From assembly GCA_035726825.1 (NCBI GenBank), contig JALNTX010000015.1, positions 52,616 through 116,615 of the forward strand: DNA of 64,000 bases. The letters run 5' to 3'. Position 1 is the first letter of the stretch. Every line of letters begins with the position of its first letter. The DNA comes from Pseudocitrobacter sp913778145 (GTDB lineage: Bacteria; Pseudomonadota; Gammaproteobacteria; Enterobacterales; Enterobacteriaceae). Position numbers and translations under genes: made by a program. The notes under the pieces were generated by a model. That model did not search any database. It worked only from the letters and a program-made list of their open reading frames with translations, and was not told the DNA's origin. Shown here piece after piece: positions 32,313 to 40,215 of this stretch.

Positions 32313-33219
32313 GACAAACGCACAGATTCACTCTCTCGATATTCGCCTGCTACGCTACTTTGCCGTGGTAGCGGAAGAGAACAACATGAGCCGGGCGGCC
32401 CTGCGACTCTTTATGTCGCAACCGCCGCTCAGCCGTCATATTCGCCAGCTTGAGGAACGTCTGGGGGTAACGCTGTTTGTCCGTCATACCCGCGGGCTAA
32501 CGCTGACGGAGGAAGGGGCGCGCGTGCTGGAGATCGTTCGTCCGCTGCTGGCGTTGCAGGAGAAAACCTATGCTGCGCTCGATAAACTTGCGCGGGGAAA
32601 AGGCTCGCTACTGCGTATTGGGTTGACCACGGCGTTTGAACAGGGCGTTTTTATGGCGTTAGAAACCCGGTTACGTGCGCAGGTCGATACGTTGCGTATC
32701 GCGCGCCACGGATCTCCTGAACTGGTACGTCAGGTACAACGAGGAAAACTGGATGCAGCGCTGGTGGCGCTACCGCTTGAGAATGGTGGATTATCTGTTG
32801 TACCGCTTGGCTGGCAAGAACCGTTGATTGCTGCCTTACCCGCCATCTGGCCAGAGGCAGAATCTGCTTCGCTCTCTTTATCATCTTTAAGCTCACGCCC
32901 CTTATTCTGGTTTAAACGCGAACGTAACCCGGCTTTTTTTGATTACACCCGGCAACGTTTCCAGCACGCCGGTTATGTGCCATCCTGCATCGAAGAACCG
33001 CTCGAACATGACGTTTTGCTCGCCAGAATCGCAAAGGGTGAAGGGGTTAGTCTTCTGCCGGCATCTTTTGCCGCCATTCAGCGGCAGGGTGTTGTTTTTC
33101 GTCCGTTATCAGACAATAGTCTGCAAGTCAGCGCAGGCGTCGTGGTGTTGCCAGAAAAGCAGCCGAATTTTGAGTGGTTGATAACTCTTTTAAAGAGTCA
33201 GTTCACCGCAATGGAGTAA
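32311..33219 (+). CDS. LysR-type transcriptional regulator (target probably the divergent CMD-family gene)
   Basis: A 302-residue LTTR. The N-terminal winged helix is LDIRLLRYFAVVAEENNMSRAALRLFMSQPPLSRHIRQLEERLG, and the rest resembles the LysR substrate-binding domain. No Shine-Dalgarno sequence is visible before the ATG, and the operator-like palindrome overlaps the start, so the message may be leaderless or nearly so. Effector is unknown. The divergent arrangement with an 89-base gap suggests control of the CMD-family gene and autoregulation. Confidence 0.9.
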   Translation: MTNAQIHSLDIRLLRYFAVVAEENNMSRAALRLFMSQPPLSRHIRQLEERLGVTLFVRHTRGLTLTEEGARVLEIVRPLLALQEKTYAALDKLARGKGSLLRIGLTTAFEQGVFMALETRLRAQVDTLRIARHGSPELVRQVQRGKLDAALVALPLENGGLSVVPLGWQEPLIAALPAIWPEAESASLSLSSLSSRPLFWFKRERNPAFFDYTRQRFQHAGYVPSCIEEPLEHDVLLARIAKGEGVSLLPASFAAIQRQGVVFRPLSDNSLQVSAGVVVLPEKQPNFEWLITLLKSQFTAME

Positions 33220-33303
33220 GATGAATCTTTTTCATCTTCACTGAATATTCCTCACCGTTTGCGTGGATCTTTCTATTGACCTTCCCCAACTTTTCCTTCA
33301 TCT

Positions 33304-33327
33304 TTACATCTAGACGTCTAAACGTAT
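33304..33327 (+). promoter_or_regulatory. MET boxes upstream of metF
   Basis: Three consecutive eight-base units, TTACATCT AGACGTCT AAACGTAT. The central one is a perfect MetJ consensus. Confidence 0.9.
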
Positions 33328-33376
33328 AGCAGTTCACAACACAACAAATAATGACACGCGATTGATGAGGTAAGGT

Positions 33377-34267
33377 ATGAGCTTTTTTCACGCCAACCAG
33401 CGGGAAGCCCTGAATCAGAGTCTGGCCGAAGTCCAGGGGCATATTAACGTATCGTTCGAATTTTTCCCGCCGCGCACCAGTGAAATGGAGCAAACCTTGT
33501 GGAACTCTATCGATCGCTTGAGCAGCCTGAAACCGAAATTTGTTTCCGTCACCTATGGCGCAAACTCCGGCGAACGTGATCGCACGCACAGCATCATTAA
33601 AGGCATTAAGGATCGTACCGGCCTTGAAGCCGCGCCGCATCTGACCTGCATTGATGCCAGCCGCGATGAACTGCGCGCCATCGCCCAGGACTACTGGAAC
33701 AACGGTATTCGCCATATTGTCGCCCTGCGCGGTGACCTGCCGCCGGGCAGCGGCAAGCCGGATATGTATGCGGCAGACCTGGTTGGCTTGCTGAAAGAAG
33801 TGGGCGATTTTGATATCTCTGTCGCGGCTTACCCGGAAGTACACCCGGAAGCGAAAAGCGCGCAGGCCGATCTGCTCAACCTGAAGCGTAAAGTGGATGC
33901 CGGGGCGAATCGCGCGATTACTCAATTCTTCTTCGACGTGGAAAGTTATCTGCGTTTTCGTGACCGCTGCGTCTCTGCGGGTATCGATGTTGAAATTATT
34001 CCGGGTATCCTGCCTGTCTCTAACTTTAAACAGGCCAAGAAATTTGCCGATATGACCAATGTGCGCATCCCGCACTGGATGTCGACAATGTTTGAAGGGC
34101 TGGATGACGACGCCGAGACGCGCAAACTGGTCGGGGCATCTATCGCCATGGACATGGTAAAGATTTTAAGTCGGGAAGGGGTAAAAGATTTTCATTTTTA
34201 TACACTTAACCGCGCTGAGATGAGCTATGCCATCTGTCATACGCTGGGTGTCAGACCCTCCTTATAG
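33377..34267 (+). CDS. metF: 5,10-methylenetetrahydrofolate reductase
   Basis: A 296-residue FAD enzyme that makes 5-methyltetrahydrofolate, the methyl donor for methionine synthase. FEFFPPRTSEME carries the catalytic Glu28. YGANSGERDRTH, LRGDLPPG and the FFFDVESYLRFRDRC segments are conserved. It lies under MetJ control through the boxes ~50 bases upstream of its start. Confidence 0.99.
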   Translation: MSFFHANQREALNQSLAEVQGHINVSFEFFPPRTSEMEQTLWNSIDRLSSLKPKFVSVTYGANSGERDRTHSIIKGIKDRTGLEAAPHLTCIDASRDELRAIAQDYWNNGIRHIVALRGDLPPGSGKPDMYAADLVGLLKEVGDFDISVAAYPEVHPEAKSAQADLLNLKRKVDAGANRAITQFFFDVESYLRFRDRCVSAGIDVEIIPGILPVSNFKQAKKFADMTNVRIPHWMSTMFEGLDDDAETRKLVGASIAMDMVKILSREGVKDFHFYTLNRAEMSYAICHTLGVRPSL

Positions 34268-34271
34268 TCGA

Positions 34272-34297
34272 AAAGGCCCTCGCAAGAGGGCTTTTTT
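34272..34297 (+). terminator. metF terminator
   Basis: GCCCTC-GCAA-GAGGGC hairpin followed by six T. Confidence 0.92.
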
Positions 34298-34431
34298 ACA
34301 TCTACATTGATCTACATCCCTGTAACCAAAAATATAAAAGTTTCCAACTATCGAATCTGTGGATTATTTCAATTATAACTTTACTCTGATGCTGTATATC
34401 GTAACGGTAACATTGTAGAGGGAGCATATTG

Positions 34432-36612
34432 ATGAGTACGTCAGACGATATCGAGAACAAAACGTCCGCAGGTAAGTGCCCTTTCCATCAGGGCGGTCAC
34501 GATCAGAGCGCTGGTGCAGGGACGACCAATAAAGACTGGTGGCCAAAACAGCTTCGTGTGGACCTTCTGAATCAACATTCCAACCGTTCTAACCCGCTTG
34601 GGGAAGACTTCGATTACCGCAAAGAATTCAGCAAACTGGATTACTCCGCTCTGAAAGGCGATCTGCGCGCGCTGCTAAGTGAATCGCAGCCGTGGTGGCC
34701 AGCCGACTGGGGTAGCTATGCCGGTTTGTTTATCCGTATGGCGTGGCACGGCGCGGGTACCTATCGTTCCGTTGACGGACGTGGCGGTGCGGGCCGTGGC
34801 CAGCAACGTTTTGCGCCGCTGAACTCCTGGCCGGATAACGTAAGCCTGGATAAAGCGCGTCGCCTGCTGTGGCCAATCAAACAGAAATATGGCCAGAAAA
34901 TTTCCTGGGCTGACCTGTTTATTCTGGCCGGTAACGTGGCGCTGGAAAACTCCGGCTTCCGTACTTTCGGCTTTGGTGCCGGTCGTGAAGACGTCTGGGA
35001 ACCGGATCTCGACGTAAACTGGGGTGATGAGAAAACCTGGCTGGCTCACCGTGACCCGGAAGAGCTGGCGAAACGTCCACTCGCGGCCACCGAAATGGGC
35101 CTGATCTACGTGAACCCGGAAGGCCCGAACGCCAGCGGTGAACCGCTCTCTGCGGCGGCGGCGATTCGTGCGACCTTTGGCAACATGGGGATGAACGACG
35201 AAGAGACCGTGGCGCTGATTGCCGGTGGTCACACCCTTGGTAAAACCCACGGCGCAGGCCCGGCAACCCACGTTGGCCCGGACCCGGAAGCCGCACCGAT
35301 TGAAAACCAGGGCCTCGGCTGGAAGAGCGACTTCGGTACTGGCGTCGGTAAAGATGCGATCACGTCAGGTCTTGAAGTGGTGTGGACGCAGACGCCAACC
35401 CAGTGGAGCAACTACTTCTTCGAGAACCTGTTCAAATATGAGTGGGTTCAGACTCGCAGCCCGGCTGGTGCAATTCAGTTCGAAGCCGTTGATGCGCCTG
35501 AAATTATTCCTGATCCGTTCGACCCGTCGAAAAAACGTAAGCCGACCATGCTGGTCACCGACCTGACGCTGCGTTTTGATCCGGACTTCGAAAAAATCTG
35601 CCGTCGTTTCCTGAACGATCCGCAGGCGTTTAACGAAGCGTTCGCACGTGCCTGGTACAAACTGACCCACCGTGATATGGGGCCGAAAGCGCGCTATATC
35701 GGGCCGGAAGTACCGAAAGAAGATCTGATCTGGCAGGACCCGCTGCCGCAGCCGACTTACCATCCGACAGAAGAAGATATTCTGAGTCTGAAAGCGGAAA
35801 TCGCAGATGCCGGTTTGACCGTGAGCGAGCTGGTTTCCGTGGCGTGGGCCTCAGCGTCTACCTTCCGCGGTGGCGATAAACGCGGCGGCGCCAACGGCGC
35901 ACGTCTGGCGCTGAACCCGCAGCGTGGTTGGGCGGTGAACGCCACTGCCGCGCGTGTGCTGCCGGTGCTGGAAAAAATCCAGCAAGCCTCTGGCAAAGCC
36001 TCACTGGCAGATATCATCGTCCTGGCCGGCGTTGTGGGTGTTGAGAAAGCGGCGAGCGCTGCGGGCGTTAGCATTCATGTTCCGTTCACGCCGGGCCGCG
36101 TAGATGCGCGTCAGGATCAGACCGACATCGAGATGTTCGAGCTGCTCAAACCGATCGCCGATGGTTTCCGTAACTATCGCGGCGAGCCGGGTGAGGCAAC
36201 CACCGAATCTCTGCTGATCGACAAAGCTCAACAACTGACGCTGACCGCGCCTGAGCTGACGGTGCTGGTCGGCGGTATGCGCGCGATGGGCGCAAACTTC
36301 GACGGTAGCAAGCATGGCGTCTTTACCGACCGTCCGGGCGTGCTCAGTAATGATTTCTTTGTGAATCTGCTGGATATGCGCACCGAATGGAAAGCCACCG
36401 ACGACACCAGCGAGCTGTTCGAAGGCCGTGACCGTCTGAACGGCGAAGTAAAATACACCGCGACCCGCGCGGATCTGGTATTCGGCTCTCACGCGGTACT
36501 GCGCGCGCTGGCCGAAGTGTATGCCAGCAGCGATGCGCACGTGAAGTTTGTTAAAGACTTCGTGGCGGCATGGGTGAAAGTGATGGAACTGGACCGTTTC
36601 GACCTGCAATAA
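34432..36612 (+). CDS. katG: Catalase-peroxidase HPI
   Basis: A 726-residue bifunctional haem enzyme removing hydrogen peroxide. Distal Arg102, Trp105 and His106 (RMAWHGAG), the Met252-Tyr226-Trp105 crosslink residues, and proximal His267 (GGHTLGKTHG) are all in place, followed by the degenerate C-terminal copy of the peroxidase domain. The start is the ATG after GGGAGCATATTG; the TTG one codon earlier is not used by homologues. It is a classic OxyR target, and oxyR/OxyS are in this window. Confidence 0.99.
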   Translation: MSTSDDIENKTSAGKCPFHQGGHDQSAGAGTTNKDWWPKQLRVDLLNQHSNRSNPLGEDFDYRKEFSKLDYSALKGDLRALLSESQPWWPADWGSYAGLFIRMAWHGAGTYRSVDGRGGAGRGQQRFAPLNSWPDNVSLDKARRLLWPIKQKYGQKISWADLFILAGNVALENSGFRTFGFGAGREDVWEPDLDVNWGDEKTWLAHRDPEELAKRPLAATEMGLIYVNPEGPNASGEPLSAAAAIRATFGNMGMNDEETVALIAGGHTLGKTHGAGPATHVGPDPEAAPIENQGLGWKSDFGTGVGKDAITSGLEVVWTQTPTQWSNYFFENLFKYEWVQTRSPAGAIQFEAVDAPEIIPDPFDPSKKRKPTMLVTDLTLRFDPDFEKICRRFLNDPQAFNEAFARAWYKLTHRDMGPKARYIGPEVPKEDLIWQDPLPQPTYHPTEEDILSLKAEIADAGLTVSELVSVAWASASTFRGGDKRGGANGARLALNPQRGWAVNATAARVLPVLEKIQQASGKASLADIIVLAGVVGVEKAASAAGVSIHVPFTPGRVDARQDQTDIEMFELLKPIADGFRNYRGEPGEATTESLLIDKAQQLTLTAPELTVLVGGMRAMGANFDGSKHGVFTDRPGVLSNDFFVNLLDMRTEWKATDDTSELFEGRDRLNGEVKYTATRADLVFGSHAVLRALAEVYASSDAHVKFVKDFVAAWVKVMELDRFDLQ

Positions 36613-36627
36613 TCTAAGTGCTTAATC

Positions 36628-36667
36628 CGTCAGCGATTGCTTTGCAGCAGTCGCTGACGTTTTTTTT
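36628..36667 (+). terminator. katG terminator
   Basis: CGTCAGCGA and TCGCTGACG arms followed by eight T. Confidence 0.92.
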
Positions 36668-36712
36668 GAGGCGTATAGTGCACGCAGAAATCGTCACTTT
36701 ACGGGATTCATC

Positions 36713-37618
36713 ATGTCTGCCTCAGGAAAGAGCAACCCGCTGGCCATCAGTGGCCTTATCGTTCTGACCCTCATCTGGAGCTACAGCTGGATTTTCATGA
36801 AGCAGGTCACGGGCTATGTTGGCGCGTTCGACTTCACTGCTTTGCGCTGTCTTTTCGGCACCCTCGTTCTGTTCCTTGTTCTGCTGGTACGCGGTCGCGG
36901 CCTGCGCCCGACGCCGTTTAAGTTTACTTTCGCTATCGCCTTACTGCAGACCTGCGGCATGATTGGCCTCGCCCAGTGGGCGCTGGTGAGCGGCGGCGCG
37001 GGGAAGGTCGCCATCCTCACCTATACCATGCCGTTCTGGGTGGTGATCCTCGCCGCGCTGTTGCTGGGCGAACGGTTGCGACGCCTGCAATATGCCGCCA
37101 TCGGTATTGCCGCGATAGGCCTGGTGCTGGTGATGCAACCGTGGCAGCTTGATTTTAGCTCGCTGAAAAGCGCGCTGCTGGCGATTCTTTCCGGCATAAG
37201 CTGGGGAGCGAGCGCCATCGTTGCCAAGCGGATGTATACCCGTCATCCGGGTGTTGATCTGCTGTCGTTAACCGCCTGGCAAATGTTGTATGCCGCGCTG
37301 GTGATGAGCCTTGTGGCCTGGCTGGTTCCGCAGCCGGAAATTGACTGGCAGCCTATCGTGTTCTGGGCGCTGGGTTATAGCGCGATCCTGGCGACGGCGT
37401 TGGCCTGGAGCCTGTGGCTGTTTGTGCTGAAAAACTTGCCTGCCAGTATCGCCAGCCTGAGCACCCTCGCTGTGCCGGTCTGTGGCGTACTGTTTTCCTG
37501 GTGGCTGCTTGGCGAGAATCCAGGGCCAGTAGAAGGTGCGGGGATCGTGCTGATTGTGCTGGCGCTGGCGGTGGTGAGCAGGAAGAAGCGTGAAAGAGTG
37601 GTCGTGAAACAAGGGTAA
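36713..37618 (+). CDS. yijE: YijE, DMT-family inner-membrane transporter (cystine exporter)
   Basis: A 301-residue protein with ten predicted membrane helices in two EamA repeats. It is the same length as E. coli YijE, which exports cystine and protects against cysteine toxicity. The end is basic (SRKKRERVVVKQG). It follows katG but is separated by its terminator. Confidence 0.94.
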   Translation: MSASGKSNPLAISGLIVLTLIWSYSWIFMKQVTGYVGAFDFTALRCLFGTLVLFLVLLVRGRGLRPTPFKFTFAIALLQTCGMIGLAQWALVSGGAGKVAILTYTMPFWVVILAALLLGERLRRLQYAAIGIAAIGLVLVMQPWQLDFSSLKSALLAILSGISWGASAIVAKRMYTRHPGVDLLSLTAWQMLYAALVMSLVAWLVPQPEIDWQPIVFWALGYSAILATALAWSLWLFVLKNLPASIASLSTLAVPVCGVLFSWWLLGENPGPVEGAGIVLIVLALAVVSRKKRERVVVKQG

Positions 37619-37631
37619 TTCATACCCATCG

Positions 37632-38243
37632 TTAGTGGGGAAAATACCGATAATGCCCCACAATCCGCCAGCTAAATAACACATCCTCTTCCTGCGCGCC
37701 CGCGCCGATGTTATGCACAACCAGCGGTGTGCCGTCGTATGCGTGGTTCAGAGAAACTACGCCAGTATGCGCCAGTCCGTTGCTTAATCGCCACGAAACA
37801 ATATCGCCCGGCTGATAGTCGCTGTATTTATCGGTAATGGGTAAGGCTTTGTCATGGCGCTCAAACCAGGTTTCCAGATTGGGTACGCGGCGATGGTCGA
37901 TGTTGCTGTCCGGGCGTTTTAGCTTCCATTTCTGTGGATACGCCGCGAAGTTCGCCTGCATGTCTTCATGCAATAATTCCTGTAAATCAATCTGTTGGGT
38001 GCGTAACGCGCGTATCACTACATCGGCACAGACGCCGCGTTCCAGCGGTATATCGCCGTTGGGATAGGCCAGTCGAACATAGGCCGCGTCGTAATACAGC
38101 GTTTTGCCGATTTGTTGTGCTGCTCCCTGAGCGATAGCGGCGTTTGTTTGTGCCTGTACGGTGATGGGTTTGCTATCAAGAGGTGGCGAGTGGTGAATAA
38201 AAGTAGTGGCAAAAAGAGTAATAAGCGCCAGCAGGAGTTTCAT
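37632..38243 (-). CDS. yijF: YijF, DUF1287 secreted protein
   Basis: A 203-residue protein with an N-terminal signal sequence (MKLLLALITLFATTFI). The DUF1287 core has YPNGDIPLERGVCADVVIRALR (candidate Cys) and GLAHTGVVSL (His), resembling NlpC/P60-like cysteine hydrolases. Function is not established. It converges on yijE with a 13-base gap. Confidence 0.88.
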   Translation of the reverse strand: MKLLLALITLFATTFIHHSPPLDSKPITVQAQTNAAIAQGAAQQIGKTLYYDAAYVRLAYPNGDIPLERGVCADVVIRALRTQQIDLQELLHEDMQANFAAYPQKWKLKRPDSNIDHRRVPNLETWFERHDKALPITDKYSDYQPGDIVSWRLSNGLAHTGVVSLNHAYDGTPLVVHNIGAGAQEEDVLFSWRIVGHYRYFPH

Positions 38244-38375
38244 TCGCGTCGTCCGTGAAGAAGTATCTGGCGATTTGACCTTCAGCAGGGGAAATGGTGC
38301 GCGACAAAAAGGTTCGTTTCAGGACATACGAAGTGAATTGCCCGGTGATACCGGGCCGAAAAAATTGCACCCACT

Positions 38376-38405
38376 GTAGGTCGGGTAAGCGTAGCGCCAC
38401 CCGAC
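38376..38405. repeat. Single REP element upstream of yijF
   Basis: GTAGGTCGGGTAAGCGTAGCG...CACCCGAC is the same family as the rpmE-yiiX array, in the gldA-yijF gap. A GCCCGGTGATACCGGGC hairpin lies next to it at 38340. Confidence 0.82.
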
Positions 38406-38425
38406 GAACAACGGTCAATCAGGCA

Positions 38426-39529
38426 TTATTCCCACTCATGCAGAAAACGCTGGCCGTACTGGTCGGCAACCAGCAGCGCCGCGTAAACGCGGTCCGGGTC
38501 GGCGCCGCCAGGCATGTTGTGGATGGTTTCACCTTCCGCGCAGGAGGCTTCAGCCACTTTGCGCATTTTAGCCGGAATATCTTCTTTGATATCCAGCTGC
38601 GCAAGCGTAATTGGCAGACCGACGGAGTGACACAGGGCGGCAACGGTTTCAATCTCTTCCACCGAGGCGTTTTCCAGCACCAGTTGCGTCAGCGTACCAA
38701 ATGCCACTTTTTCACCGTGGTAGTAGTGGTGCGCATCCGGAATGGCCGTCAGACCGTTGTGGATGGCGTGTGCCGCAGCCAGGCCGCCGCTTTCAAAACC
38801 GACGCCGCTCAGGTAGGTATTGGCTTCAATCACGCGTTCCAGCGCCGGGGTGACGACGTGTTGCTCCGCCGCCAGCATCGCTTTTTCGCCTTCTTCAATC
38901 AGTGTGTTGTAGCACAGCTCGGCCAGCGCCAGCGCGGCCTGCGTGCATTTGCCGCCCGCCATGGTGGTGGCGCCGCTGCGTGAACAGGCACGGGCTTCAA
39001 ACCAGGTCGCCAGCGCATCGCCGATACCGGCGGCCAGCAGGCGAGCCGGTGCGCCCGCAACGATTTTGGTATCGACAATCACCACGTTCGGGTTGTGCGG
39101 CAGCATCAGGTAACGGTCGAATTCACCGTCGTCGGTGTAGATAACCGACAGCGCGCTGCATGGCGCATCGGTTGAGGCGATAGTCGGTGCAATGGCGACC
39201 GGCAGCGACATAAAGTGCGCCAGTGCTTTCGCGGTATCGAGCGTTTTACCGCCGCCGATACCCAGCACGGCGCTGCACTGCGCTTTTTCCGCTACGCCGC
39301 GCAGACGATCGATTTCGTTTTGTGAACATTCGCCGCCGAATGGGGCGATTTCCAGCGCCAGACCCGCGTCGTGGAAGCTTTTTTCCAGCGCGGCTTGGGC
39401 GAAGCCTAAGACAAATTTGTCACCGACAACCAGCCAGCGTTCCGCCATCGGTTTCAGGTAGTCGCCCAGACGGGTGATGACATCGGCACCCTGGATGTAT
39501 TTACCAGGTGATTGAATAATGCGATCCAT
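38426..39529 (-). CDS. gldA: Glycerol dehydrogenase
   Basis: A 367-residue zinc/NAD+ polyol dehydrogenase. GGGKTLDTAKA binds the nucleotide, and zinc ligands lie in the GIGDALATW region (Asp), AAHAIHNGLTAI (His) and HGEKVAFG (His). It oxidises glycerol to dihydroxyacetone and also acts on 1,2-propanediol and methylglyoxal. It is last in the ptsA-fsaB-gldA unit, 12 bases after fsaB. Confidence 0.97.
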   Translation of the reverse strand: MDRIIQSPGKYIQGADVITRLGDYLKPMAERWLVVGDKFVLGFAQAALEKSFHDAGLALEIAPFGGECSQNEIDRLRGVAEKAQCSAVLGIGGGKTLDTAKALAHFMSLPVAIAPTIASTDAPCSALSVIYTDDGEFDRYLMLPHNPNVVIVDTKIVAGAPARLLAAGIGDALATWFEARACSRSGATTMAGGKCTQAALALAELCYNTLIEEGEKAMLAAEQHVVTPALERVIEANTYLSGVGFESGGLAAAHAIHNGLTAIPDAHHYYHGEKVAFGTLTQLVLENASVEEIETVAALCHSVGLPITLAQLDIKEDIPAKMRKVAEASCAEGETIHNMPGGADPDRVYAALLVADQYGQRFLHEWE

Positions 39530-39541
39530 ACTCTATTTCCC

Positions 39542-40204
39542 TCACAGGTTGATATGACCAAATGCGTTATTCCAGTCCTGCTCAAACTTCTCTATAGCCG
39601 ACTCTACCGCAGGGGTGTTGATCATTTGTTGCGCTACATCTAAAGGAAGGGTGATTGCTTCACATCCTGCCAGTAAACAATCCAGCGCCTGACGCGGAGT
39701 TTTGAAGCTGGCCGCCAGCACTTTGCTGGTGGGCGCATGAAGTTCAAGCAGTGCCTGAAGTTCCTGCACCATGCGAATGCCGTCGCCGCCCTGGGCATCG
39801 ACGCGGTTGACATACGGCGCAACATACTTCGCCCCGGCAAGCGCAGCCAGTAATCCCTGCGAAGCGCTGTAAACCGCCGTGCCAAGGGTGGTAATGCCTT
39901 CTTTTTTCAGCAATTTAATGGCCGCGAGACCTTCAGCAGTGACCGGGATTTTTACCACAAGGCCGGGAACGGCCTGGCTCAGGCGTTTGGCTTCTTCAAC
40001 CATGCCAGCCGCGTCACGGCTCATGGTCTGGGCGAACAAAATGTAGTCCGGGCCGACCGCTTTTTGCAGACGCGGCAGCACGTCCCAGATGGACTCCTTG
40101 CTGGCGGCGACGATGCTCGGGTTAGTGGTGACGCCCGCCAGCGGGAAAATACGCGCCAGACGTTCAACTTCCGCCACGTTGGCGGTATCCAGATACAGTT
40201 CCAT
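39542..40204 (-). CDS. fsaB: Fructose-6-phosphate aldolase 2
   Basis: A 220-residue transaldolase-like class I aldolase. Schiff-base Lys85 lies in GLVVKIPVTAEG. It cleaves fructose 6-phosphate to dihydroxyacetone and glyceraldehyde 3-phosphate, or runs in reverse. It lies between ptsA and gldA with 11- and 12-base gaps, linking dihydroxyacetone chemistry to gldA. Confidence 0.96.
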   Translation of the reverse strand: MELYLDTANVAEVERLARIFPLAGVTTNPSIVAASKESIWDVLPRLQKAVGPDYILFAQTMSRDAAGMVEEAKRLSQAVPGLVVKIPVTAEGLAAIKLLKKEGITTLGTAVYSASQGLLAALAGAKYVAPYVNRVDAQGGDGIRMVQELQALLELHAPTSKVLAASFKTPRQALDCLLAGCEAITLPLDVAQQMINTPAVESAIEKFEQDWNNAFGHINL

Positions 40205-40215
40205 GATGCGTCCTC

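Noticed and set aside
33203..34075. A 290-codon minus-strand frame opposite metF
   Set aside because: It covers the MET boxes and metF, has no start signal and no recognisable domain.
38340..38356. GCCCGGTGATACCGGGC hairpin considered as the gldA terminator
   Set aside because: On the gldA strand the T-run precedes rather than follows the hairpin, so it does not fit a Rho-independent terminator for gldA.
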